From positions 300,296 to 364,295 of the forward strand of contig JARHVB010000085.1 of the NCBI GenBank assembly GCA_029222685.1: DNA of 64,000 nucleotides, read 5' to 3'. Source of the stretch: Terripilifer ovatus. GTDB lineage: Bacteria > Pseudomonadota > Alphaproteobacteria > Rhizobiales > Beijerinckiaceae. Shown here piece by piece: positions 41,108-50,333 of the stretch. Under the pieces are notes generated by a model that did not search any database, was not told where the DNA came from, and saw only the letters and a list, made by a program, of their open reading frames with translations. Position numbers and translations under genes: made by a program. The stretch's first letter is position 1, and the number at the start of each line of letters is the position of its first letter.

Positions 41108-44100
41108 TCACGCCCATTTTCCCGCTGCCTTCAACTCGCGTAAGGCCTGAGCATCGCGCGGCGTCACGCCGGGGAATTCCGGGTCGGCGGTCGCTGGATC
41201 GAAATATTTCCACGACCGGGCGCATTTGACGCCTGGCGCGCGCGCCGGAACCACGGCCACGCCCTTCACATCGTCGAGACGAAAGCCATCGGCCGGTCCC
41301 TCGCCCAGCTCCACGGCGATGCCCGAGGTGATGCAGACCTCGGCGAAATCGACGCTCATCACGGCGTCGAAGGCTGCCTTGTCGGCGATGCTGACCCTCG
41401 GGCAGGCCTCGAGCGACGAGCCGATGCGCTTCTGCGCCCGTTCGATCTCGAGCGCCCCGGTGACGGCGCGGCGCACCGTGCGGATCGTCCGCCATTTCTG
41501 CGCCAGCGCGTCATCGCGCCAGTCCGCCGGCGTCTCCGGGAAGGTCTGCAGATGCACCGAGCCGTCGCCCGACGGATGGCGCGACAGCCACGCCTCTTCG
41601 CAGGTGAAGGCGAGGATCGGCGCAAACCAGATGGTGACGCGCCGGAAGATTTCATCGATGACGGTCAGGGCGGCCCTGCGTGTGCGGCTGGACGGCGGAT
41701 CGCAATACAGCGCGTCCTTGCGGACGTCGAAATAAAACGCCGAGAGATCGCTGGTCATGAACGACGACAGGGCCGAGATGACCTTCTTGTAATCGAACTC
41801 GCCGTAGGCCTTGCGGATTTCGCCGTCGAGCTCGATGAGGCGATGCAGCATCAGCCGCTCCAACTCCGGCATGTCGGCAAAGGCGATCCGGTCCGCTTCG
41901 TCGAAGGCGGCAAGCGAACCCAGCATCCAGCGGATGGTGTTGCGCAGCTTGCGATAGGTTTCAACAAAGGTGGTGAGGATGTTCTTGCCGATGCGCAGAT
42001 CGTCGGAATAATCCGACGCCGCCACCCACAGGCGCAGGATATCGGCGCCGGAATCCTTGATCACGGTCTGTGGCGCAACCACATTGCCGAGCGACTTCGA
42101 CATCTTGCGGCCGTTCTCGTCGAGCACGAAGCCGTGCGTGAGCACGACATCGTAAGGTGCGCGGCCGCGCGTGCCGCAGCTTTCCAGCAGCGAGGAGTGG
42201 AACCAGCCGCGATGCTGGTCCGAGCCTTCGAGATACATCACCTCGTCCGGCCCGCCGTCGCGCATGCGGTTGATGCCGGCAAGACCGGGGAAGTGCTGCG
42301 GATCCTCAAGCGTGAAGGCATGCGTCGAGCCTGAATCGAACCAGACGTCGAGCACGTCGTCGATCTTTTCATAGGCGCTCGCATCATAGTCGTTGCCGAG
42401 AAAGCGCTGCGCCGCATCGGCGGCGAACCAGGCGTCGGCGCCTTCCGCCTCGAAAGCGTCGGCGATGCGCTTGTTGACCTTTTCGTCGACCAGCGGCTCG
42501 TGCGTGCCCTTTTTCACAAAGACAGCGATCGGCACGCCCCAGGCGCGCTGCCGCGACACCACCCAGTCGGGCCGGTTGGCGATCATGCCGTTGATGCGGT
42601 TCTCGCCGGCGGCGGGCACCCAGCGGGTTTCGCCGATGGCGTTCAGCGCGACGGCGCGCAGGCTTTTCTCGGCAGTGCCGCCAATCGCAAAACCCTTGTC
42701 CATCGCAATGAACCATTGCGGCGTGTTACGGAAGATCACCGGCTTCTTCGAACGCCACGAATGCGGATATTGGTGCTTCAGCCGCCCGCGCGCGACGAGA
42801 TGGCCGGCCTCGACCAGCGCCGCGATGACGGCATCGTTGGCGTCGCCCTTCTTGCCCTTGTCGTCGATGACGCGCTTGCCCTCGAAGCCCGGCACTTCGT
42901 CGGTGTAGAAACCGTCGGGACCGACCGTATAGGGGATGTGCGTGTCGATGCCGCGCTCGGACAATTGCCGTCCGTTCGCCATCCAGATCTCGAAATCGTC
43001 GCGGCCGTGGCCAGGCGCGGTGTGGACGAAGCCCGTCCCGGTGTCGTCGGTGACATGATCGCCGTCGAGCAGCGGAACCTTGAAGTCATAGCCACGCAGC
43101 GCGAGCGGATGCGCGCAGGCGGCGATATCGCTCGGATCGACATCGCGGATACGTTCGAACTGATCGACCTTGGCCGATTGAAACACGGCGGAGGCGAGAC
43201 GGTCAGCCAGGACATAGGTGCTGCCGGTCTTCGCCCAATTGTCGGCCGGTGCGGACGTCACCCGATAGAGGCCGTATTCGATCCTGTGCGAGAAAGAGAT
43301 CGCGCGGTTGCCCGGTAAGGTCCATGGTGTCGTCGTCCAGATGACGACCTTGGCTGCCTGCAACTCTTCATTGATCGCGTCGACGCCGGCGATGTCCTCA
43401 TCGCTCTCGCCGGAGTCGCGCATCGCTTTTTTGGCGGCATCGCCGACGCCCTTCTGCAATTCCTTCACCGGGAATGCCACATAGACCGTGTCGCTCGTGT
43501 AGTCCTCGTATTCGACCTCGGCTTCGGCGAGCGCGGTCTGTTCGACGACGCTCCACATCACCGGCTTCGAGCCGCGATAGAGCAGGCCGTTGGCGGCGAA
43601 TTTCATGATCTCGCGGGCGATCTGCGCTTCGGCGGGAAAGCTCATCGTCAGATAGGGATTGGTCCAGTCGCCCTCGACGCCGAGCCGCTTGAATTCCTCG
43701 CGCTGAACGGAAACCCAGTTTTCCGCATAGGCGCGGCATTCCTTGCGGAAGGCGATCATCGCCGCGGGGTCCGACAGATCGGGCTTCTGCTTGCCCTTCG
43801 AGCGATAACTGTCTTCCTCGATCTTCCATTCGATCGGGAGGCCGTGGCAGTCCCAGCCCGGCACGTAATTGGAATCCTTGCCGAGCATCTGCTGGCTGCG
43901 CGTCACCATGTCTTTCAGGATTTTATTGAGCGCATGGCCGATATGGATATTGCCGTTGGCGTAGGGGGGGCCGTCGTGCAGCACGAATTTCGGCCGCCCG
44001 CGGGCTTCTTCGCGAAGCTTGCGATAGAGGCCGGTTTTCTCCCAGCGGGCAAGAAGTTCGGGTTCCTTCTGCGGCAGGCCCGCGCGCATCGGAAAATCGG

Positions 44101-44158
44101 TCTGCGGCAGAAACAGGGAGGCGGAATAGTCGGGGCCTTTGGCGGGCGTATCGGTCAT
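41108..44158 (-). CDS. ileS: Isoleucyl-tRNA synthetase
   Basis: A 1016-residue class I synthetase. HIGH is in NGNIHIGHALNKIL, KMSKS in GRKMSKSLGN, and the editing domain carries TTPWTLPGNRAIS and the GTGFVHTAPGHG motif. The tRNA-binding C-terminus should have a four-Cys zinc knuckle, but here it reads KCARSWKYF and then GVTPRDAQAL, so three of four Cys are missing; only the first remains. Length is otherwise normal for the type 1 (eubacterial) enzyme. It is first in the ileS-lspA-hypothetical-M16-M16 series. Confidence 0.96.
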   Translation of the reverse strand: MTDTPAKGPDYSASLFLPQTDFPMRAGLPQKEPELLARWEKTGLYRKLREEARGRPKFVLHDGPPYANGNIHIGHALNKILKDMVTRSQQMLGKDSNYVPGWDCHGLPIEWKIEEDSYRSKGKQKPDLSDPAAMIAFRKECRAYAENWVSVQREEFKRLGVEGDWTNPYLTMSFPAEAQIAREIMKFAANGLLYRGSKPVMWSVVEQTALAEAEVEYEDYTSDTVYVAFPVKELQKGVGDAAKKAMRDSGESDEDIAGVDAINEELQAAKVVIWTTTPWTLPGNRAISFSHRIEYGLYRVTSAPADNWAKTGSTYVLADRLASAVFQSAKVDQFERIRDVDPSDIAACAHPLALRGYDFKVPLLDGDHVTDDTGTGFVHTAPGHGRDDFEIWMANGRQLSERGIDTHIPYTVGPDGFYTDEVPGFEGKRVIDDKGKKGDANDAVIAALVEAGHLVARGRLKHQYPHSWRSKKPVIFRNTPQWFIAMDKGFAIGGTAEKSLRAVALNAIGETRWVPAAGENRINGMIANRPDWVVSRQRAWGVPIAVFVKKGTHEPLVDEKVNKRIADAFEAEGADAWFAADAAQRFLGNDYDASAYEKIDDVLDVWFDSGSTHAFTLEDPQHFPGLAGINRMRDGGPDEVMYLEGSDQHRGWFHSSLLESCGTRGRAPYDVVLTHGFVLDENGRKMSKSLGNVVAPQTVIKDSGADILRLWVAASDYSDDLRIGKNILTTFVETYRKLRNTIRWMLGSLAAFDEADRIAFADMPELERLMLHRLIELDGEIRKAYGEFDYKKVISALSSFMTSDLSAFYFDVRKDALYCDPPSSRTRRAALTVIDEIFRRVTIWFAPILAFTCEEAWLSRHPSGDGSVHLQTFPETPADWRDDALAQKWRTIRTVRRAVTGALEIERAQKRIGSSLEACPRVSIADKAAFDAVMSVDFAEVCITSGIAVELGEGPADGFRLDDVKGVAVVPARAPGVKCARSWKYFDPATADPEFPGVTPRDAQALRELKAAGKWA

Positions 44159-44383
44159 CGGAGAAAAGCCAGTCTAGTCGCGGCGCAGCGCACGGGGGCG
44201 CAGGCAAAGCCGGTGAAAATCGATGTGTGGAACGCGCGGACGGCAGGTTTTCCAAGGAAATTCCATAGCGCGCATGATCCCGGCTCGCTCAGGGGCGCGC
44301 CGGGCCGGTAATTCGGGACTTTATCGGACAAAAACGGTGCATGCTGGCGTTTTAGCACCGGTTTGCGGCGAAGCAAGCGCCGA

Positions 44384-45364
44384 TCAGGGGCCCTTCAGGA
44401 TCGCCCGGGCCAGGATTTCTCTGGCTTTGGCCTCGTCGTCCCTGATCTGGGCGACCAGCGGATCGAGGCCTTCGAATTTCAATTCGGGCCTGATCCATTC
44501 GACGAAGGCGACCTCGACGGTCTTGCCGTAAAGGTCGCCGGAAAAGTCGAGCACATAGACTTCCAGCAGCGGCACCCCATTGTCGACTGTCGGCCGTCGG
44601 CCATAGCTCGCCACGCCGTCGTACCTGCGCCCGTCGACGCTGAGGCGCACCGCATAGATGCCGAAGCCGAGCTGCATGGAGGGATCAAGCTGCAGATTGG
44701 CGGTCGGAAACCCCAAAGTACGGCCCAGCTTCTGGCCGTGAATGACATCGCCGACGATGAAGAAATCATGGCCAAGCAATTGCCGGGCGAAAGCAACGTC
44801 GCCGCTGGCAAGCGCTTTGCGCACGGCGCTCGAATGCACCGGTTCCAGCGATCCGGCGGCGTCCGATGTCACCTTGCCGACGATTTCGACAGCAAAGCCA
44901 TCGCGCAGCCCGGCTGCTTGAAGAAGCGCCGGCGTTCCCGTGCGGCCCTTGCCGAAATGGAAATCATAGCCGGCGACGACGCCGGCAGCACCGAGCCGCC
45001 GGACAATGATTTCGCTGATGAATTCCTCGGCGCTCAGCGCGGCCAGCTTGGCATCGAAGCTGAAAACGATGACGCCGTCGAGATCGAGCCGTTCCAGCGC
45101 CAGCCCTTGCGCGGCAACCGGCGTGATCCGGTTGACGACGGTTTTGCCGGCGAAGAAATCCGCCGGGTGGGGATCGAACGTCAGAACGGCGCAAGGCCGG
45201 CCAAGCTTTAGTGCCAGGGCGCGGGCATGGCCGATGACGGCCTTGTGGCCGCGATGAACGCCGTCGAAATTGCCGATGGCCAGCACCGCCCCGGCGAGAC
45301 CGGCGGGCGGCGCCTCCGGATTGCGGACGATCTGGAAGGGGTTTTTCGTAGCGGCGAGGGTCAT
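44384..45364 (-). CDS. ribF: Bifunctional riboflavin kinase/FAD synthetase
   Basis: A 326-residue enzyme converting riboflavin to FMN and then FAD. The N-terminal nucleotidyltransferase shows AIGNFDGVHRGHKAVIG and VLTFDPHPADFFAG; the C-terminal kinase shows GRTLGFPTANLQLD and YGRRPTVDNGVPLLEVYVLD. The ATG at 45364 gives the usual length; a longer in-frame reading to 45478 is not supported by a ribosome site. It lies 225 bases upstream of ileS on the same strand, a common alphaproteobacterial neighbourhood. Confidence 0.95.
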   Translation of the reverse strand: MTLAATKNPFQIVRNPEAPPAGLAGAVLAIGNFDGVHRGHKAVIGHARALALKLGRPCAVLTFDPHPADFFAGKTVVNRITPVAAQGLALERLDLDGVIVFSFDAKLAALSAEEFISEIIVRRLGAAGVVAGYDFHFGKGRTGTPALLQAAGLRDGFAVEIVGKVTSDAAGSLEPVHSSAVRKALASGDVAFARQLLGHDFFIVGDVIHGQKLGRTLGFPTANLQLDPSMQLGFGIYAVRLSVDGRRYDGVASYGRRPTVDNGVPLLEVYVLDFSGDLYGKTVEVAFVEWIRPELKFEGLDPLVAQIRDDEAKAREILARAILKGP

Positions 45365-45553
45365 GAAACTCAGGTTATCCAGCGGATTCGGGCGCAAGGA
45401 ATGGCTCCGCGCGGCGAAACACCATGAGCCCGGCCCGGCGTCAAGGCGACGCGTCAGCATAGATGGCGGCTGCGCCATATTGCGGCAACCGGCGCGGGGT
45501 GAGAAAAGACCTGACCGTTTGGCTTAACCTTCTGCTCCGGAAACCAGATCGCG

Positions 45554-46981
45554 ATGACCGCCGACACCCTTGCTCCGCAAACGCTACTCTCCCGCCTCTC
45601 GGCCATCGTCGGGGAGCGCAATGTCCTGAGCGAAGCGGCCGATATGGCGGCCTATCTCGCCGAACCGCGGGAACTGTTTCACGGCAGGGCGCGCTGCGTC
45701 GTCCGTCCCGGCTCGACGGCGGAAGTCGCCGCCGTGCTGAAACTCTGCGACGAGACCCATACCAGCGTCGTGCCGCAGGGCGGCAATACCGGCCTCGTCG
45801 GCGGCCAGATCCCGGGCCAATCAGGTAATGCCGACGAAATCGTCCTGTCGCTGAAGCGCATGGACCGCGTCCGCGAAACCGACACGTCGTCGAAAACCAT
45901 GACGGTCGAGGCGGGGATGACCCTGCTGGCCGTGCAGGAAGCGGCCGAAGCGGCGGGCGCTTTGTTTCCCCTGTCATTGGCGTCTGAAGGCTCGTGCACC
46001 ATCGGCGGCAATCTGTCGACCAATGCCGGGGGCACCGCCGTCCTGGCCTACGGCAATGCGCGTGATCTCGTGACCGGATTGGAGGTGGTGCTCGCCGACG
46101 GCCGCGTGCTGTCCAATCTGTCGAAGCTGAAGAAGGACAATACCGGCTACGACCTGAAGCACCTGTTCATGGGATCGGAAGGCACGCTCGGCGTCATCAC
46201 CGCTGCCGTGGTCAAACTCTATCCGCGCCCGCGTGAAATGCAGACCGCCTTCATCGGCCTCAAGTCCCCGCACGAAGCCTTGGCCCTGCTCAATCTGGCG
46301 CAGGCGCTGGCGGGCGCCGATGTGAAGACCTTCGAACTGATGCCGCGCTTCGGCCTCGACATCGTCATCAATCATGCCGTCGCCGCGCGCGATCCGCTGT
46401 CGTCGAAACACGCCTGGTATGTTCTGCTCGAACTCGGCTCCCAGACCGACAGCGGCGAGGCGGCGCTGATGAACATTCTCGAGCAGGGCGCCGAGCAGGG
46501 GCTCATCGACGACGCCGTGGTCGCCGCTTCCCTCGACCAGCGCAAGGACTTCTGGAAGCTGCGCGAACTGCTCTCCGATATGCAGAAGTTCGAGGGCGGC
46601 TCGATCAAGCACGATGTCTCGGTGCCGGTGGCGAAGGTGCCGCAGTTTCTCGACGAGGTTTATCCGGCGGTCGAGACATTCATGCCGGGCGCGCGGCTGG
46701 TGCCGTTCGGCCATCTCGGCGACGGCAATATTCACTGCAACGTGTCGCAGCCCGTCGGCATGGACAAGCAGGCCTTCCTTGATCGCTGGTATCAGATGAA
46801 CGAGGTCGTGCACGCCATTGTCACCCGTCTCGACGGGTCGATCTCCGCCGAACACGGCATCGGCACCCTGAAGCGGGACCTGCTGCCAGGCGTCAAGAGC
46901 CCGGTGGCGCTGGAGGTCATGCGCGCCATCAAGGCGGCGCTCGATCCCAAGGGCCTGCTCAATCCCGGCAAGGTTCTCTGA
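45554..46981 (+). CDS. FAD-binding D-2-hydroxyacid dehydrogenase (GlcD/D2HGDH type)
   Basis: A 475-residue VAO-family flavoprotein. The FAD domain has VVPQGGNTGLVGGQIPGQSG and GGNLSTNAGGTAVLAYGNA; the C-terminal FAD-oxidase domain has the metal-binding GHLGDGNIHCNV and SAEHGIGTLKRDLL. It oxidises a D-2-hydroxyacid such as D-2-hydroxyglutarate, D-lactate or glycolate, probably passing electrons to an ETF or quinone. No GlcE/GlcF partner genes follow, so the single-subunit D-2-hydroxyglutarate type is more likely than glycolate oxidase. Confidence 0.92.
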   Translation: MTADTLAPQTLLSRLSAIVGERNVLSEAADMAAYLAEPRELFHGRARCVVRPGSTAEVAAVLKLCDETHTSVVPQGGNTGLVGGQIPGQSGNADEIVLSLKRMDRVRETDTSSKTMTVEAGMTLLAVQEAAEAAGALFPLSLASEGSCTIGGNLSTNAGGTAVLAYGNARDLVTGLEVVLADGRVLSNLSKLKKDNTGYDLKHLFMGSEGTLGVITAAVVKLYPRPREMQTAFIGLKSPHEALALLNLAQALAGADVKTFELMPRFGLDIVINHAVAARDPLSSKHAWYVLLELGSQTDSGEAALMNILEQGAEQGLIDDAVVAASLDQRKDFWKLRELLSDMQKFEGGSIKHDVSVPVAKVPQFLDEVYPAVETFMPGARLVPFGHLGDGNIHCNVSQPVGMDKQAFLDRWYQMNEVVHAIVTRLDGSISAEHGIGTLKRDLLPGVKSPVALEVMRAIKAALDPKGLLNPGKVL

Positions 46982-47038
46982 CTGGCTGGCGATAGCGGGC
47001 ATGTCCCGGAGTTGGCTGGATACACGAGATGTCCTTCA

Positions 47039-47854
47039 TCATACCGACAGCCCGCTCTGCTTTCGCAGGCTGCGGTCGAACATGAATTCGGGCACGAAAC
47101 GACGCAGGAAACTGACTTCGCGAGCCATTTTTCCTGCCGCATAGCGCCGCCTTGGAGCAGAAGCGGTCGCCGCTTTCACTTCCGTCTCGGCGACGACTTG
47201 GGGAGCGTCGCCGGTTTCGATCGCCTTCCGCAGCACGCCATTGATGCCGGCGCGCGCCGCGTCATAGATGTCAATCAATCGATCGGGCTTGACGAGATTC
47301 TCTTCGAACGATGTCCGGGTATAGGCTGGTTCGACCAGCACAACTCGAATCCCGAATGTGCGCAGTTCGTGATCAAGCGATTCAGAATAGCCTTCAATGG
47401 CATGCTTGGTTGACGCATAGAGCGCGGAATAGGGAGCCGGTATTAAACCCAGCACCGAACTTAGATTGACAATCCTGCCCTTCTTTTGACGACGCATTGC
47501 TGGCAGTACCGCGCTGGTCATGCGCAGAACGCCGAAAACGTTCACATCAAACAGCGCCTTGGCCTGGGTGGTCGAGGACTCTTCGGCGCCACCCAGCAGC
47601 CCGATGCCGGCATTATTGACGAGCAGGTCGATGCGACCGGCATCGACCTGCACTCTCTCGACCAGTTTCGTAACCGACGCGTCATCGGTCACGTCACAGG
47701 CCAGCATGGTAACGCCATCGGAGCTCTCGGCGGCTACACGTCGGCTGGTTCCGAAGACGCGAAAACCCGCGCTCTGCAATGCTTTGGCCGTCGCGCGCCC
47801 GATGCCGGAGGATGCCCCCGTCACCAGGGCGACGCCAAGATTGGTCTTGTTCAT
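47039..47854 (-). CDS. Short-chain dehydrogenase/reductase
   Basis: A 271-residue SDR oxidoreductase. It has the NAD(P) motif T-G-x3-G-x-G in VTGASSGIGRATAKAL, LVNNAGIGLLGG, and the catalytic Y-x3-K in SALYASTKHAIEGYSESL, with the VEPAYTRTSFEENL region typical of a large oxidoreductase subgroup. The Arg pair near position 32 (GTSRRVAA) suggests NADPH. The ATG at 47854 is preferred; the longer reading to 47965 adds a non-homologous leader. Monocistronic in the accessory 47-55 kb stretch. Confidence 0.9.
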   Translation of the reverse strand: MNKTNLGVALVTGASSGIGRATAKALQSAGFRVFGTSRRVAAESSDGVTMLACDVTDDASVTKLVERVQVDAGRIDLLVNNAGIGLLGGAEESSTTQAKALFDVNVFGVLRMTSAVLPAMRRQKKGRIVNLSSVLGLIPAPYSALYASTKHAIEGYSESLDHELRTFGIRVVLVEPAYTRTSFEENLVKPDRLIDIYDAARAGINGVLRKAIETGDAPQVVAETEVKAATASAPRRRYAAGKMAREVSFLRRFVPEFMFDRSLRKQSGLSV

Positions 47855-48028
47855 GGAATTCAGTTCTTTCCTGTTGAAACAGTTGCGCCGCGCACTTCCG
47901 TCTGAGAAATCGTCATTAGCTTCACGCCTATTCCGTGAGACCAGCGGTCGATAGCGCGAGCACATCGCTAGTGAGGGCCGCCATGTCGAGCTGGTTTCGC
48001 GGCCCCGCAGGCGATAGCGGCGGAATAA

Positions 48029-48499
48029 TCAGAGCCAGCGGCGAACTTCGGCCTTATAGCGGCGGTAGTCGTCGCCGAACTTCGCTTCGAGATAGCGCTC
48101 CTCGCGGGCGATCACCTGCGTCTGGATCGCGATCAACACCAACGGAAGCAAGGCGAAGGCGATCGGCCCGTCGAAGCCGATCGCAAGGCCGGCATAGATA
48201 CGCCATGCCGAGGTACATGGGATTGCGGGTCCACCGATAAGGACCGTCGTTGCGATGAGGGTCGTCGGCTGCGACGGCGGAACGTTGGTGCCCAACCGCC
48301 GGAACAACCCCGCCGCCGCAAGCATCATCGCCGCGCCGGCAACGAACAGCAGCGCGCCCGCGGCGACCAGCAACCGCCAGTCCATGCCGAAAGAGCGCAG
48401 AGCGATGAACCGCTCCGCTGACAGCCCCAGCAGCAGCGCTCCCAGATAGATGAAGGGCGGAGGGAAGCGCACACCGGCACTGTCCGGTTCGACGGCCAT
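48029..48499 (-). pseudogene. Isoprenylcysteine carboxyl methyltransferase-like membrane protein with two compensating frameshifts
   Basis: A 156-residue reading with 4-5 membrane helices resembling ICMT/PEMT-type methyltransferases (PPFIYLGALLLGLSAERF, AREERYLEAKFGDDYRRYKA). The core motif GPYRWTRNPMYLGMAY is present in the DNA but out of frame between about 48198 and 48251; the open frame instead reads TVLIGGPAIPCTSAWRI. A one-base loss near 48250 and a one-base gain near 48200 explain this. The product would lack the SAM-binding core and is probably inactive, unless both shifts are sequencing errors. GGAG before ATG 48499 supports the start. Confidence 0.75.
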
Positions 48500-48520
48500 G
48501 CTCATCTCCAATCTGTGCTC

Positions 48521-49531
48521 TCAAACCAGCATCGATTGCTGAGCAAAGATACCCGCCATCGCGCCTTGCCATGTTGCCGTGGTGACCGAGGGGATTCCGG
48601 GGTTGGCGAGGTCGCCGGCGGCGTAGATGCCGGGCACGCTGGTTTCGCGGCGCTCGTCGGTCTTGAGGGCGATGCCGGTTGGCGTATTGACCGTGGCGAG
48701 GCCCAGTGTGTCATGCAAGCTTGCGGACGGCTTGGTACGCGGATGCGCGAACAGGATATCGACTGCGACATCGGGGCCGGTATCGATCTTGATGGTGGCA
48801 CCATGACTCCCGTGACGGGCGATCTCGGTGATCCGGCCATCAACGAGAGGTACCCGGCGGCCCGCCAGATCGGCCCGGATTTCGGGCGTGATGTCGTGAC
48901 CATCGGCGAAGACCGTCAGCCTGTCGGTCCAATCGTGAAACAGCCTGACCTGATTCATCGACTGCGGACCCGACCAGACGAGGCCCCAATGCTGGCCGGC
49001 GACTTCAAAGCCGTCGCAATAGGGGCACGGGATGACGGATGTGCCCCAGTTTTCAGCATAGCCCGAAACATCAGGCATCTGGTCAACAACGCCGTAGCTC
49101 AGGATCACGCGGCGCGCACTTAGGGTTTCGCCGTCGCCAGTGAGGACGGAGAAATTGTCGATGGTACCGGAGATGTTGTCGGCGCGGGCATTGACCATTT
49201 TGATCGCAGGATAGCGCGCGAGTTGCTGCCGCGCCTCGGTCAGGATGGCCGATGGTGGCTTGTCATCGTGGCCGAGCACACCGTGCGAGCGGCCGGCGAA
49301 GCGATTGCGCTGCAGGCCAGTATCGAGAACAGTGACTTTGCGGCGGGCACGGCCGAGTTGCAGCGCGCCGGCGAGACCGGCAAAGCTGCCGCCGATGATG
49401 ATGACGTCATCCATGGTGATGGGCTCCGTGTTGTATTTGGAGGGGGTTGGGTTGGGCTTGGCGGTGGCCTGGGCGCGGGGGAGGCCGATAGTGGAAAGCG
49501 CGGCCAGCTTCAGCAGGGTCCGTCGTTGCAT
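48521..49531 (-). CDS. Thioredoxin reductase-like FAD/NAD(P) oxidoreductase
   Basis: A 336-residue flavoprotein of the two-dinucleotide-binding fold. It shows DDVIIIGGSFAGLAGALQLG, a redox CxxC in VIPCPYCDGFEVAG, and the FAD-binding end GIYAAGDLANPG. The N-terminus is unusual: a Tat-like or signal-like stretch (MQRRTLLKLAALSTIGLPRA) and ~20 Pro/Thr-rich residues precede the flavin motif. A start at ATG 49414 would remove this and give a normal cytosolic protein of ~297 residues. It lies between the damaged methyltransferase gene and a TetR gene on the same strand; a role in detoxification or redox control is plausible. Confidence 0.85.
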   Translation of the reverse strand: MQRRTLLKLAALSTIGLPRAQATAKPNPTPSKYNTEPITMDDVIIIGGSFAGLAGALQLGRARRKVTVLDTGLQRNRFAGRSHGVLGHDDKPPSAILTEARQQLARYPAIKMVNARADNISGTIDNFSVLTGDGETLSARRVILSYGVVDQMPDVSGYAENWGTSVIPCPYCDGFEVAGQHWGLVWSGPQSMNQVRLFHDWTDRLTVFADGHDITPEIRADLAGRRVPLVDGRITEIARHGSHGATIKIDTGPDVAVDILFAHPRTKPSASLHDTLGLATVNTPTGIALKTDERRETSVPGIYAAGDLANPGIPSVTTATWQGAMAGIFAQQSMLV

Positions 49532-49643
49532 GGAATCCCTCGTGTTTTGCCCATGACTGTGTCGACCGACTGGACGATGCCACAACCATCATGGCGAAGG
49601 CCGTTCTTGACCGGGCCGCGGGACTCGGCTGGAGAAACCATCG

Positions 49644-50249
49644 TCATCGGAGCTGTCCCTTTTGGGCAGCACCGGCAGACCACCCCATCACGCTCTTGGC
49701 GGCCGCATGCAGGAACTGCTTCGACATCTGCTCGTCGTTGACGGCGCGCGAGAGGACCATCGCGCCGACCATTGTCGAAAGAATCGCCATGGCCTGCCCG
49801 CAGGCATTATCCTTGCCCTCAGCTTCGGCAACGCAAAGGCCGAGCATCTCAAGGTATTCCCTGATCCCGGCTTCGAATGACGCCTTTACGTCGGAGCCCT
49901 GTCTGGCTGCATCTGAACCGAGTGCCGCGACCGGGCAGCCATCCAGCCGCTCTTCGCGATGTTCCGTGCTGAGGTAGAGCGCGATTATCGCGCCAAGTGG
50001 ATCGTCGGGATTTGCCGCGGCTGCGGATGACAAGCGGTTGAACGCGCTCGCCATCGCCCGCCGGGAGGCCTGCGCCGCCAGGTCGTCCTTCGATGCGAAC
50101 TGCTTGTAGAACGCTCCTTGGGTGAAGCCAGCACCTTCCATCAGGTCCTTCAGGCCGATGCCGTCAAAGCCACGCTCCCGAAAGAGGCGGCTGGCCACGT
50201 CGATTACCTTTTGCCGGTTTTCCTCAGCCTGAATGCGACTGACTCGCAT
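49644..50249 (-). CDS. TetR/AcrR-family transcriptional repressor
   Basis: A 201-residue repressor. The N-terminal HTH is IDVASRLFRERGFDGIGLKD followed by GFTQGAFYKQFASKDDLAA, and the C-terminal ligand domain is of the common TetR_C type with a single Cys pair region (EGKDNACGQAMAIL). It is divergent from an RND pump operon (adaptor and permease), with the starts 84 bases apart. The intergenic region holds a long inverted repeat (50265-50315). It probably represses both directions and responds to a pump substrate. Confidence 0.92.
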   Translation of the reverse strand: MRVSRIQAEENRQKVIDVASRLFRERGFDGIGLKDLMEGAGFTQGAFYKQFASKDDLAAQASRRAMASAFNRLSSAAAANPDDPLGAIIALYLSTEHREERLDGCPVAALGSDAARQGSDVKASFEAGIREYLEMLGLCVAEAEGKDNACGQAMAILSTMVGAMVLSRAVNDEQMSKQFLHAAAKSVMGWSAGAAQKGQLR

Positions 50250-50264
50250 TATCGGTCTCCATAA

Positions 50265-50315
50265 TTAGATTGCGTTCAACATCCATATCAGATATAGAGT
50301 TCGAATGCAATCTAA
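50265..50315. promoter_or_regulatory. Inverted repeat between TetR and RND pump genes
   Basis: TTAGATTGCGTTC (50265-50277) and GAATGCAATCTAA (50303-50315) are inverted copies with one mismatch. Between them is ATATC-A-GATAT (50285-50295), a perfect 11-base palindrome. Placement between divergent starts fits TetR operators overlapping both promoters. Confidence 0.5.
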
Positions 50316-50333
50316 TTTGGTGAGGCTACGGGC

